Of a stretch of DNA of 64,000 bases, positions 32,481 through 44,897 are shown in pieces. Under the pieces are notes generated by a model. That model was not told the DNA's origin and made no database searches. It worked only from the letters and a program-made list of their open reading frames with translations. The position numbers and the translations under genes were made by a program. Source of the DNA: Mangifera indica (taxonomy: Eukaryota > Streptophyta > Magnoliopsida > Sapindales > Anacardiaceae); NCBI RefSeq assembly GCF_011075055.1, contig NC_058150.1:1798001-1862000 (forward strand), read 5' to 3'. Positions within the stretch are counted from its first letter, which is position 1; each line of letters opens with the position of its first letter.

Positions 32481-35380
32481 TCGTGAGTGAACCAAAGGCG
32501 CTCACGTTTTTAAAAATCAGTTACAAGTATTTCCAATTACCAAGGTAGATCCATAAGGAATTGAAACTTGCGAATCTGAGCTCCCACAGTGTTACAAGAC
32601 ATTTGTCCCACAAGATACGGGGCCACGTTGCACATGTTAGGACCAGCCAAAAAAGGAGCCACGGCAACACGCGAGTCAAGCACGTGAGACTAACACGTCA
32701 GCATGTGAACCCCTTTCGCTTTCACCCATGAACAACAGGTCACTTAGGAAAGAAGCGCACATGCCCCCACTAAGTGGAGTTATTTAACTATTAATTTATT
32801 AATTCATTAATTTTTGCATAATTTTTATGGGGTCCAGTTTTCCATCCCCACGTGATACCGTCCCGGCAGAGAGAGAGAGAGAAAGGCCACCGCTTAGTCC
32901 ACCAGCACGTGCTTTCACGCATGCTTATTCTGTTCTTTCTTCCTTTCTACGCTACGCCCATACATACTCTTCTTGTTAACAGTTTCTATTTTTCTTCATG
33001 TTAATATTTTATTTGTGTATACCTCAGGGCATTTAGGGATAGCCTACAATTTAATTCAAAATAACAAAGTGTATAATTATTTGATAAATTAATTTATAAT
33101 TATAAAATTAAATTAACCCTAAACATATTTTTTAGTTGTATGATAGTCCTTTCACTCCATCCTAAGTTAGACTAATTATCATATAAAATCGTATCCGAAA
33201 TTATGTTTTTCTTAAGACATTACATTGTAATCTATGTAACCACTTTGTTTAGTATACTTTCAAAATGATTAATGTCATAATAATTTATGTAATCTCTCAA
33301 ACAATGGGTTGAATCATATTAAAAACCATTTTGTATCTAACATTCTCTTTACATAAATCAGTACCACCATAATGAATATTAGAGTTTACCACGATAATTG
33401 AGTATTTCTTAGAATATTACATTGTTTTATATATATATACACACACTTACTCTATCAAACATTCTTTTGGAGTTGTTAACATCATAATCATAAGTGTAAA
33501 CTCCTAAACAATTAGTTGAACAACATTAAAAATCACTCTATATTTTATTTTATTTTTTACATTAATTTTATAATATCATAATTTATTATTAAATATTTAA
33601 TACAGTTATCATATTTTATAAGCACTATAAATGTTGTCAATAATATTATTTCTTAATCTAATTTAAAAGTCACTATCAAAATCATCATTATATTTTCTTT
33701 AATTCTAAAAATTACTTTATTGAATGCATGTATCGCCACCCACTTGCTAAATTATTAAATATAAAATTTACACAACTTTTTTAAAAATTTAAGTTGGTAA
33801 AGGAACACAATAAAACACCTTGACATTACCCTGAAAACAGGAAAAAGAGAAAATAATATGATAAACAAGAGCAAGTGAATTTTTATATTTTCTTAACGGA
33901 CCACTAAGTCTCCGTCTCGTAACCGCTAAAACCGTTAACTCACAACAAATGGCAGTAAACGGCGTGATGTTCCCACAGAAAAACGCAAAAGAAAACGGCG
34001 AGAAGTGGTCCCACCGCTTGCGAGACGGCAGGCTGTGTGACAGATAAACGGCAGGGAATGGACGCACGTGAGCTGCTACCCCTTGCTCACGTGCCCTATG
34101 TATGCCCACTTATTTTCCATAACAACGAATGAACAAGCAAGCAACCCCTATCAGTGTAACAGATGTAAGAAGGCTCCTGTCACCTCAATAATTCTTGTAC
34201 GTATGCAACTTCACATGGTTTTTGCCTCATCCTAACTCACGATTATTAAATTTTAAAAAACAAATATTTATTAATTTTTTAAAATTAATTTTAAATCTCC
34301 TTGACGGGAAGGTTCCTCAAAATTAAACCTATCTCTAGAATAATAAATTTAAAAAATTAAATGGGATTGCGTGATATTGGTGGGGGCCCAGATGAATTGG
34401 TTCCGTGAGTTGGCCACGTGATTTGGGAGGCCTGAGGATGTGGTGGGCAGGCATTTTTAATCACGTGATGGAGAGCGGATTCCACGGAGAAACAGACAGC
34501 TGTCACAATTAAAGCAATTAATCCAAAGAAAAGAGGGATTATTATCATCAAAAGACACGGATTAAGAAGAAATATTAGTTAACTGATCCCTAAACGGATT
34601 TCTTAAGAAGGGAATGTCCATGTTACAGGGAAAAACTCTAATTTTATGAAACGACAACTGCGCTGCCTTGCGCTTCCGCCGTTTGATGTTAGATTAAAAA
34701 GATTCTATTGTTGTTTATGGTGAAGCATACCACATTAAAGTTGAATGACACAAAGCTAATTATATGTTTCAAAAATGGAAATACGAAAATGACTTTTAGG
34801 CAATGTATAAAGTTAATGACATTTAATAATTGAAAAAAATATTTTAAATAAATAGAAACCATTTTGATTAATAGGTAATGGTTCAATCAATCGATTCGGA
34901 TTTTTAAAACTATAATTTTATATTTGTAATTACAGAAACATTACTTAAAATTTAATCTCAGGTCAACCTTATAAAATTGCTGATTAATTAAAAGTATTTG
35001 ATTATATATTATATAATTTAGTTAAATTATTATTTTATTATTACTGTTGCCTAGGTTTCCTGGAGATGGATGAGTGGGACCCAGACGGTTGGATGGTTGG
35101 GCGGGCCCATCCAAAGCGTGGGTATCAATTTGGGATGTCCCTTCGTAATTTTGCACGTGAGTTGCGGGTCAACTCACGTGGCCCACCTCTTCCTTCTGTG
35201 ACGACAAACATGAAAATGACCTCACATTACTTTTCACGTTTCATGCTTTTCTCTCTCTCTCCCTCTGCTGTCCATTTATCAGTTAAACTTGTAAGTTTTT
35301 TCTTTTTCTCTGTATTTGCCGTACGGGTTTTAGTTTTACATTTAGGTCGGTTAAGTGATCTTATTTAAGATTGGACAGAC
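32481..35380. other. Gene-free region with clustered G-box (CACGTG) motifs
   Basis: Islands of higher GC alternate with AT-rich stretches. CACGTG occurs at 32681, 32849, 32906, 34065, 34088, 34415, 34462, 35154 and 35175. ORFs up to 106 codons (33789-34109, minus) lack any family signature. It could be distal regulatory DNA or the promoter of an unrecognised non-coding transcript. Confidence 0.45.
33140..33560. repeat. Diverged tandem duplication, period about 200 bp
   Basis: The words tacattg (33221 and 33418), aatgtcataa versus aacatcataa (33271 and 33478), and ttgaatcatattaaaaacca versus ttgaacaacattaaaaatca recur in order with offsets of 197-207 bases. The copies are well diverged. Confidence 0.5.
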
Positions 35381-36651
35381 AGCATTTAGAGTTTTGGACA
35401 GACTAACGACTCCCAAACAAGTGGGGTTTCGTTTGTTTTGTCCATTCAAATTTATGTCTTGTACATGTGATTAGGAGAAAGCACTTTCAATTAATTAAAA
35501 CGTATAATAAACAATATTAGTCTGAGTTTTAATTTGTTTAAACAGAGCCGTGGCATAATTTGACACTCGCAAAAAATTAGGTAGTCTTTGACGTAAAAGG
35601 TCACCCAATATTGCAATGTCATTTCATAATCAGTGTACTTGGATAGAAAGTCACAACAATATCCACCACATTTTGGAATTTTCTAAAAGAAATAGAATGG
35701 CCCAATGACGAGGCCACTAAGTCCCACCCCAACTTTGATGAAATATTTTTCTCACCTTATAAGTTTAGAAAGTTCGTTTGTCAAACCCGTTCATTACTAT
35801 TAATATAAATTATTAATCTGTTATTTTTTTAGTGAAATTATAAAATTTTCTTGAACACTTAATATAAATATAATTTATTAATATATCTTTATGTTTTATT
35901 AAAATTAAAAAGAACTAATTTTTGAAAGAATTAAACATGCATCCTCTAATACTTCATTTTTTGTTGGGCTCCATTCAATCTTCCCTCACCATTGGCTATG
36001 TGGATGTTGAATCGGGATTCAAAGAAATATACACTAGTCGATGGATTCACTTAGAGAGCTATTATCGGAATTGTCATGTCCATCATTGATTAAACCTCGA
36101 GTTTTGTTTATATATACAAAATCAATATTTAAGAAATATCCTTTAAATTGAATTTTATAATAAAAAATAGAGAAATCTTATAGTCACGTCTATCATGTTC
36201 ACTCTCATCACTTGTGTACTTATCTTTTTTATAACTCTGTCAATGTGTCTTCTTTGCTTGTTAGCACAAACAACCATGTTAGTCCACAAATGCGTTTCCA
36301 TCTAGGTGTGCCTAACAATGAGACACCATGTTATCTTTCCAAACCTTCATTGTGTTTAGTGCCTACCCCTAATCAACTCAACCCTCATCGTCTCATTGTC
36401 ACTCTTATCTAGTCAGTTTTGTCGTTTCAATCATTGTTATTACAACGATTTAATTTTTTTATTTTTTAATTATTGTGACAACACTAACATACACCACCTT
36501 TTCCAACCCTCTACACAGTCATGTGACTTCTATTGCACAACCCTATAAGCAAAAATGATCATATTATACTTTAACGTGATGGTTGTTTTTATTAAAAAAA
36601 ATAAATGAAAAACAAACAAATAAGCTTTTTAGTCTTAAAGAATGTCAAATC
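35381..36651. other. Intergenic, no supported gene
   Basis: AT-rich sequence with scattered short ORFs and no motifs, splice structure or repeat ends that I can recognise. Confidence 0.4.
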
Positions 36652-36951
36652 TAGGGTTAGATTCGAGCCGAGCCGAGCCCAAGCTCGGCTCGCTTTATTT
36701 AGGGGCGGCTCGAGCTCAACTCGAGCTGAACTCGGCTCGGCTCGAGTTCGGCTCGTTTTTCATATCAAAACGACATCGTTTTGTGTGTATATATGGATCA
36801 AAACGACGTCGTTTTGTATAAAAAAAATTTTAAAAAAATCTGCCCTGTCAAGCCGAGCTCGATCGAGCTGAGCAGAGCCCGGCTCGTTTCGGGCTCGAAT
36901 CGAGCCGAGCAGAGCCCGAGCTCGAGCTGGCTTGACTCGAATCCAGCCCTA
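36652..36951. mobile_element. hAT-family MITE, 300 bp, with perfect 8-bp target duplication
   Basis: The termini are tagggttagattcgagcc and, reverse-complemented from the right end, tagggctggattcgagtc (15 of 18 identical). Flanks GTCAAATC at 36644-36651 and 36952-36959 are identical, the 8-bp duplication made by hAT transposases. The interior is a GC-rich palindromic array of gagccgagc/ggctcgagc words around two copies of an aaacgac(a/g)tcgtttt palindrome. It has no coding capacity. Confidence 0.9.
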
Positions 36952-36959
36952 GTCAAATC

Positions 36960-39720
36960 ATCATATTATCAAAGTTTGGGTGGGAATAGTTAATTACTAG
37001 GTGGGATGGAAATTCATGGAAGGAGTCACATGGTCATCACCTCCCTTTGACACAAAATTTTATATATTAGTCACATTAGATGCCTAATTCATGTCCCCTT
37101 GATTTGTATCATATATCTAATATGTTCGAAATTTGTATCTTAAATTTTGGTGAAAATTACAAAAATTTAAAAAAAAAAAAGCCGTGGACGTTGGGCTTCT
37201 AAGAATTTTCTTAAGAATATTAAACTCAATGGAAGTAGAATATTAGAACATGGTACTAATTTTGAATGGACAGCCATGTTCTACCAATTTTAATTAATTA
37301 ATTAATACCATATTTTAACATTACAAGGAAAGATGATATTGTCACTTGGAGCAAGCCAAACTAAGTCTGTATACAGATGGATTCAAATTTATAACAATTT
37401 GTTCGAATTGATCAATCATATGAGAGTCATGAATAACTGGTTAATATTATAAACACAATGAATAATATCACTAAAGAAGAATTTAAGTTAAAACTTCGAT
37501 TCATTTGTAATTTAAATCGATTCAAATTAACTTAGTTAGGTTTCAATCCTGTTTTCTATTGAATTTTCACGCACCATATAAATTGTGACTGGTAACCATG
37601 ATTTTTTGAATGATAGAAATTATATCAAAGCGATGATATAATAATTTTCATATATTACGTGAGAAATGTAGTTTTAATTAATATGTATAAGAAATACTAA
37701 ATCATGTCGGGTTATTTGAACAAAACATACATAAATTGTTGTATTATTAATCTTTTTTAAGATGCATACTCATGAGAGAACAATTAGAGAAGCTTTCCAT
37801 AATTTAGTGAATATAAAAGATAAAGGGAAAAAAAAAAAGGATAAGATCTTTTGGTCTAGTTCCTATGTAGCATGACTAGAGAAAATAGTGAGTTTTTCAT
37901 TTAGGGATTGGGTGAAGAAGTCCTTTTTCCATAGTGTAACCCTTCATTTATAGAATGAGGAGGGAAGGGTATTATTGTAATTGTAAAGATATAAATATCT
38001 ATGTTACTAACATGATTGACACGTGTTATCAAGATTGTAAGAGATTTTGTTATTATGTATTTAATATGATGTAGATCATCGAATCGTCATAATAATGTTT
38101 TTTTCATTAATGTGTGTCACGATCGTATGTAGTTCATACATTTATTCAATAGGGGATATATGATTTTATTTAAATAACCAATTTTTTTTTATATTTGAGA
38201 TAAATTTACTCAACTTATTATACATCAATTTAAATTCATGTTTTAAAATAAACGTGTCTAAGTGACACATCATATCCCTGGCTATTTAGTTGGATGTCTA
38301 GCAATTGATGGCTCATCATGGTCAAAAGATAAGCTTATCCGTACAACATTTACAATGAGGATGTCGTTGCCATTCAAGAAAAGTGGATGGTGCTCTTTCC
38401 ATCTCTACAAATTTCATAACTACATAAAAAGTCCCCTATATATTATCCAACTTTGATTTTTCTTCCCCAATTCATAAAAACTCATATTATTGTCATGTAG
38501 CGATGAAAAGAGAAATGTGGAAAATGGTAATCAAAGAAAAAGAAAGTAACATGCATATGGAGAGCTAAGTAAGTTGGAGAAAGCCCCGCATTTCCCGCAA
38601 AGCTATATTTGCCTTTACAGAGTAGACGACTGCATTCCTAGTACAATACAGTTCAGTTAATACAAGCAACACGTGACCTTTCCTCCTTTACCACCAACAT
38701 CCTCTCTGCTTTGTAATTAATTAATTAATTAATAATTATAAAGAATTAATTTCCTCACATAATCGGGATCTGTGCTCTAATCATCACCTGTAAGTAGTAA
38801 CAATATTCCTTAATCTTTTCTGTGTCACGTGACTATGACTCTCCCTTCGGCGTATTCGCCGTTGCCTTCATTCACCTGCCTTTACTTTCTCTGCGGTTAA
38901 ATTCCCTGCTCGTTATGTCGGGTCTTATCACGATAGTGTAATTAATTTAATTGGATAAATAACAGGGATTTTCGCTTTTACTGATACGACCTCGTTTTAG
39001 TAATTCAGATTTTAATTTTGGTTTGGTTTTTATTAATATGTTTGGATAACAAGGCACATGCTCTACAGACCCGTCAATGTACAACTAAGCTTTAAGACCC
39101 TTCTTCGGGTTACTTTATTTTTGTTTTAAAAAATAAAATAAAATTATTATTATATATTTTAAGCATACGAATAAATATATATAATATTATTATATAATTG
39201 AATAATTTTAAATTAATAATAAATTAATATTTAATAATATAATAACAAATAATATGTAAATTTATTTATATAATTAAAAATATGTATACATAAATTACTA
39301 AAAAAATAATTTTATTTTTAAATTTTGACTTAACGGTTTTTTTTAAGTTTAAAAACAAATATTAAAAATAAAATATTACTGGATTGATAAGTAGGTCTTA
39401 AAAATTTTTAAATTTATGATATTATTATGTAATTAAATAATTTAGAATTAGGATAAAATAATTAAAAAAATTATAATTTAGGATTACCAAAACCATAGAA
39501 AAAATAAATTGAGTTTGACCAAAAAAAAAATCAGTTACAACAAAAAATACATAAATAAATAAATGAGTTTCAAAAACTCGTGAGAGAGCACACGGAGTCT
39601 GTTATCATGATCTAACGCCGTCAAGTATGCCACAACGCTGTTAGAGAAACGGCGTTCCATCTAACGGGGTTACGGGGGTGATGAATAGAAATACTTCCGA
39701 GAAACAGAAATCAAGCAGAT
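36960..39720. other. Intergenic, upstream of BIM1
   Basis: AT-rich sequence; G-boxes at 38019, 38070-38075 region excluded, 38670 and 38826 are the confirmed CACGTG sites checked here except that 38019 lies in gacacgtgtta. Simple attaattaattaatt runs occur near 37281 and 38709. The right part (about 38600-39720) is presumably the BIM1 promoter. No supported ORF. Confidence 0.35.
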
Positions 39721-39725
39721 AACTG

Positions 39726-39779
39726 TATAAGACATCTAGAACCAAAGCACACACCAGAGAGAGAGAGAGAGAGAGAGAG
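39726..39779 (+). promoter_or_regulatory. Candidate TATA box and (GA)n leader tract of BIM1
   Basis: TATAAG at 39726 is followed about 30 bases later by a GA dinucleotide tract (about 39757-39779) and more GA-rich sequence. This pattern is common at transcription starts of plant regulatory genes. The leader then runs to the ATG at 40649. Confidence 0.4.
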
Positions 39780-40092
39780 TTTCTCTTCGACCTAAATCTT
39801 TAGCAACGCTGTAAGTCTTTTAGAAAAAAGAATAATTATAAATAAAGCTGAGAGTCTGAGAGAGTGATTGAAAAGAGAGAAAAGAGAAGGTTTTTTTGCG
39901 GAAGAACGAAGTAGATTCTCCAGCATTTGTGAATCCTGATCTCTCAATTCAAACAGAGACATCCACCAGCCTTTATGAAGTTATGGTTTCTTATGCTTTC
40001 AAGTTCACTGTTTAAATTCTCCGTTCATTGAAGCGTTTGCTTGTTGGAATTGCACGTTGAAAAAAATTAAATCAGCTTTGTTCGGATCAAAG

Positions 40093-40303
40093 GTACGTGT
40101 GTGGATTTTGTTTATTCGCTTGAATCTCTTCTTTTGTGGATTTTTTTTTTTTGTTAATGTGTTCTTCGTGGTTTCAAAGGACAAAAAAAGTTGTTGTTTG
40201 AGTGAGAAGTTTGACTTGAATTTTGGATTGTATGAATCTGTACCTCTTTGAAATGTTGAATTTGACTTGAATATCGTGTTTGTCTCGGTAATTTTTATTG
40301 CAG
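40093..40303 (+). other. Predicted intron in the 5' leader of BIM1
   Basis: A gtacgt donor after ggatcaaag and a pyrimidine-rich acceptor ending ttttattgcag bound a 211-base leader intron. No start codon in the flanking leader reads into the main frame. Confidence 0.5.
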
Positions 40304-40648
40304 GCTTTATTATTACGTTTGAAGAATAGTTTTTTTTGAACTGAATCTTTCGTAGAAAGATTTTACCGTGAGTCTGTGAACGAGATTTTCTCTGAGAAAC
40401 TTCAAGACTGCTTCTTCAAGAATATGAAGTCTATTGCTTATTCCAGAATCCACTTTTAGCCAGCCGTGAAAGTGAATGCGCTTCCGATCTCAGACGGAGG
40501 CGTGAATTTTCTCGTTAGTAATTTTGTATGGAAAACAGATCTGAGAGAGAAAACTGTTGAATTTTCAACAATTCAAGACCTGAACAGTAAATTGAATAGA
40601 TAATTCGCCGAATCTCAACAAATATTCGCGAAATTCTTTCAGCTGGAG

Positions 40649-43600
40649 ATGGAGCTTCCTCACTCCCGTCCATTCGGAACCGAAGGTAAGATATTTTGTA
40701 GAAAAACAAATTCATAAATTCTTTTGTAACTTTGTTTTGATTTTCAGTATGGATAACAAAAACAGAAAACATTTTTGTTTTTTTGTTATATGATTTTGAC
40801 TGTGATTTAGAAGTTGTTTTACAGGAAGGAAACCAACGCACGACTTTTTGTCACTCTACAGTACTCAGCCAACGGTCCAACAAGATCCGAGACCTTCTTC
40901 TCAAGGTAAAAATCTTCTCTCTTTTCAATTCATTTTTAAGATCCCAAAAAACTGGTTGTTCTCTTCTGTATATTTGCTTTTCTTTAAAATTTATTTATTT
41001 TTGAATACTTATTTTTTTATATGTTTTTACGAGTAAAACAAAGTTTAGAAAAAAAAAAAAAATCTCTTCATCTTTAATTCTTTATTTATGTTATAGTTAT
41101 TACGCGATCACGATCTGTCTATGCACGTGACTGGATCTGGGCCATGAATGGCAATGGGCCAAATCCGTAGAGGAAAGAAAGTTAGCAGTTAGTAGTAATT
41201 AGCACCATCGGATTGGGTTATTAAATGGGCCCCACTTTAGAAGTTGGACAATGATTTGACAAGTCACATGATTCACATCAGGCCCTGATACAGGTGCATG
41301 GTATTCAGAATTCCAAAGATGTCCTCGATAGATTCGGCACGCGCTCGTCTTTTCCCTGTTTGGCAATATCTTTTTTCGATTGCCCTTAAAACTCAACTTT
41401 TTTACATTAATATTATTGATATAGTAATATTCTCTCAATAATTTTAAACATATAAATAAATAAATAAATAATATAATTAAATAATTTTAAATTAAAAATA
41501 AAATAATACTAATTATATTATAATATATAAAATATATACTTAAAATAGATAATATAATATTAATCATATTATATATCTAAACTTTTTTTTAAAATTTATC
41601 CGGATAAATTAATCTGAAAGCAAAATCATTAATTATATAAAGTAAATATTTTAATATATAATTAAATATTATTTTATTTTTAATTTAAATTTATCTAATT
41701 TCACACGTTATTATCAATACTATTGCTTTAAAGAAGTTTTACTATCTTCTCTTTTGCTTAGTAACGAAACTATGGATCTTTCATTGACGAGAAAAATGAA
41801 AATGAAAGAACTTGGTGTGATGTCTTCCTCGTTACCAACTTATGATTGTCTCACAGTATCTTAGAATTTTCTTTCTTACCTTTTTTTTTTTTAATTTTAC
41901 ATTTAAAAATCTAGAATTAATATTCGTGAGTATAATGAATTCTGAATACGATTTTTTTTTTTTATTTCTGATTCTTAAGCAGGTAGTTTACTGGAAACTC
42001 ATGATTTTCTACAAGTAGGGAAGGTTAGTGCCAAGGAAGAAAGCACAGTTGAAACATCATCGAGCGTTGAAAAGCCACCGCCTCCGGCACCACCTCCGAC
42101 TTCTGTAGAACATATTCTCCCCGGTGGGATTGGGACTTATAGTATAAGCCATATTTCTGACTTCAATCAAAAAGTTGCAAAGCCAGAGGGTTCGATATTC
42201 ACAGTAGCTCAGGCAACTAGTAGCGAGAGACACGATGAAAATTCTAACTGCAGTTCTTACACTGGAAGTGGTTTCACTTTGTGGGAAGAATCTGCAGTCA
42301 AGAAGGGAAAGACAGGGAAGGAGAATGCGGGAGATCAGAGAGCCAATGGAAGAGGTAATTAATAAAAAATTGCTTTATATTATAGCAACACTTTACGTTT
42401 ATATTGTTTACTAATCAATTTCATGCATCTTGAAATATCCATGCATTATCAACTTAGCATGGACTTGTGCATGCTAAATGGATCACTGGAATTTTAAAGT
42501 GAAAATATGAGAATTCAATTTCCACTTTATCTTAGAAGGTTTTTTTTTTTCAGTTATATTTAATTAGAAACAAATTTTTTATTCTAGATGTACAAATAAT
42601 ATTTATAGTTTAATTTGGACCTAATTTGTAATTAAATATGACCTTAACCCACAGTGGACTAAATCGTTTTTTTTTTTTTTTAAAGAAAATACTAGTCTGT
42701 GGTTCTGTGGATTATGTACCTAAACTGAGCAAGTATAAAAATAGCTCTAACGTAATTGCATTGTATTATTAATTATTATTATTATTAAAATGTGATTTTT
42801 CTGGACAGTGTCGGATAGACTGGGCTTAAATTATCAGCTAGGAGATCCAGTTGAATTTAGTTTAATGTTAAGTCTAGAAAGACAGAAACTGAAAAAACTG
42901 AAACTAATGAAGCTTTTGGGGTTACTTTGCATGGACAGAAGCGGCAGTGAAAGTGGGGCAGTGGCCGTCACAATCGTCTTCAAACAACAATCCCCTTCGC
43001 AATAGCTTCAGCTCCCTCTCCTCCTCACAGTCAGTCACTTAATCTCTCCGCTTTCTTCCTTTTAGCTTTGCTTTTGTTTGTTGGTCAAATTTAGTTGGCG
43101 AGGAATATAAAGATTGAATGATTGATGATGGTGTTGTGTTGTTATTTGAACAGACAATCTGGGCTGAAGAGTCAGAGCTTCATAGAGATGATAAAGTCTG
43201 CAAAATGTAGTACCCAAGATGAAGATTTAGAAGATGAAGAAGATTACACTATTAAAAAAGAGAACTCTTCTACTATCCTTAAAGGTAAGTCTCACACAAG
43301 TCACAAATAAAAAAACTTGTGCTGCTATCTCATTAACACATATAATTTGCCAATTAAAAGGTCGTCTAGCTCTTTTTAAAAGGTTTCAACTTTTACAGGG
43401 GAATTGAAGGTAAAAGTTGATGGGAAGAACACTGATCAGAAGCCCAACACGCCAAGATCAAAACATTCTGCAACAGAGCAACGAAGAAGGAGCAAAATAA
43501 ATGACAGGCAATTGCAACTTTCCTATTCAATGCCATCTTTCTAAATTTCCCTCTAACGGAAGCCTAAGCAGATTCACATTATAGTATTCCTATGCACGTT

Positions 43601-44897
43601 TGTTTTCTATACTTTATTCGTTACTATATATGTGATTTTCAACACAATTAGGCATTAAACATTAGATTTTATTATGCAGATTTCAGATGTTGAGGGAACT
43701 CATTCCTCACAGTGACCAAAAGAGAGACAAAGCTTCATTCTTGCTTGAGGTATTTAGATGCATTCTACTATTATCATTTTTTCGGAAGGTCATTTTGAAT
43801 TCCTTATTTGGGTGATGACACAACCAACGATATTGCAGGTTATCGAGTACATTCAGTTCCTACAGGAAAAAGTACAGAAGTATGAAGGTTCGTACATAGG
43901 ATGGAACCAAGAAGCCACAAGATTGATGCCATGGGTGAACTCATACACTTCCCTCAGCAAATCTATTGTTGTTTTTTGGGATCATGTAGAAAGTATATAT
44001 GAAATCACATATGCTTATCTTCTTTTTGATTTGAAGTTGTTTCTCTACTTTCTTTGCAGCAGAGAAACAATAAGAAGCCTGTGGAAAGTTATGTTGATCA
44101 GTCCCGAGGGATGGTTGCGGCCAATTTTGATGAGAAAAAGGTACCGATTTCTCCAGCAACTCCTGGAAATCCACAGAAACCAATAGACCAGCAGCCTGGA
44201 ATAACCAATAAAGCAATGCCCCTTCCTCCGACGTCGTTTCAGCCAAACTACTTCACTCCGGTTAGGAGTGGCGGTTTGGTAGCTCAACTTCCACCACCTA
44301 GGTTGGCATCCGATGTAGAGCACACAACATCTCAGCGGCAAGCGCAGTTATGTAATACTAGACCATGTACAAGTGACGGGGCAGTTGTCAGTGATAAACT
44401 GAAAGAACAAGAGCTGGGTATTGAAAGTGGCACAATAAACATCTCAAGTGTGTATTCTCAAGGGTGAGTTCTTCTTTCATATGTTTATTGTACTTGTATC
44501 TTCTATTTATGCGCCTGCCTGCCTCTGAATCTGAATAATTAACCTAAGTGATTCTTGAATGGAACAGGCTGTTAAATACTCTGACACAAGCACTGCAGAA
44601 TTCTGGAGTTGATTTGTCGCAAGCCAGCATTTCAGTGCAAATCGACATCGGAAAGCGCACAAGCCCATCATCATCCATTGTTAAGGTAGATTGAAATAGT
44701 AGATATAATTAATTTTACATATAGTTTTTATTGCATGAATTTTCAGTCCCATTTTGAATTCCCCTATTGGCAGAACTGACTTTTTAATAATGCAGGAAAA
44801 TAAGGTTACTTCCCGCACTCAAGGAACCGCTAGTTCCAGAGGAAACGGCGAGGATTCCAATCAAGCGATAAAGAAGCAGAAAACAGACAAAAGCTAG
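40649..44897 (+). CDS. BIM1: BIM1-like bHLH transcription factor (BES1-interacting)
   Basis: Eleven exons: 40649-40685, 40825-40905, 41983-42354, 42939-43029, 43154-43284, 43399-43507, 43680-43749, 43839-43934, 44060-44463, 44568-44685 and 44796-44897. They total 536 residues with continuous phase. The protein starts [20 protein letters not shown] as in BIM proteins, has a Pro-rich segment ([12 protein letters not shown]), the conserved FSSLSSSQ and [14 protein letters not shown] blocks, then a bHLH at about residues 258-310. The basic region has H260, E264 and R268, the G-box-reading pattern. A C-terminal ACT-like region ([20 protein letters not shown]) follows. BIM1 partners BES1/BZR1 on E-boxes in brassinosteroid signalling in the nucleus. 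The intron after exon 6 begins GC, not GT. An alternative acceptor at 42808 would shift the frame. Confidence 0.92.

Noticed and set aside
33789..34109. 106-codon minus-strand ORF in the G-box region
   Set aside because: No motif or homology by eye. It overlaps regulatory-looking GC islands and has no TATA or start-context support.
41199..41438. 79-codon minus-strand ORF inside BIM1 intron 2
   Set aside because: Antisense to a well supported gene, no recognisable domain, and mostly low-complexity sequence.
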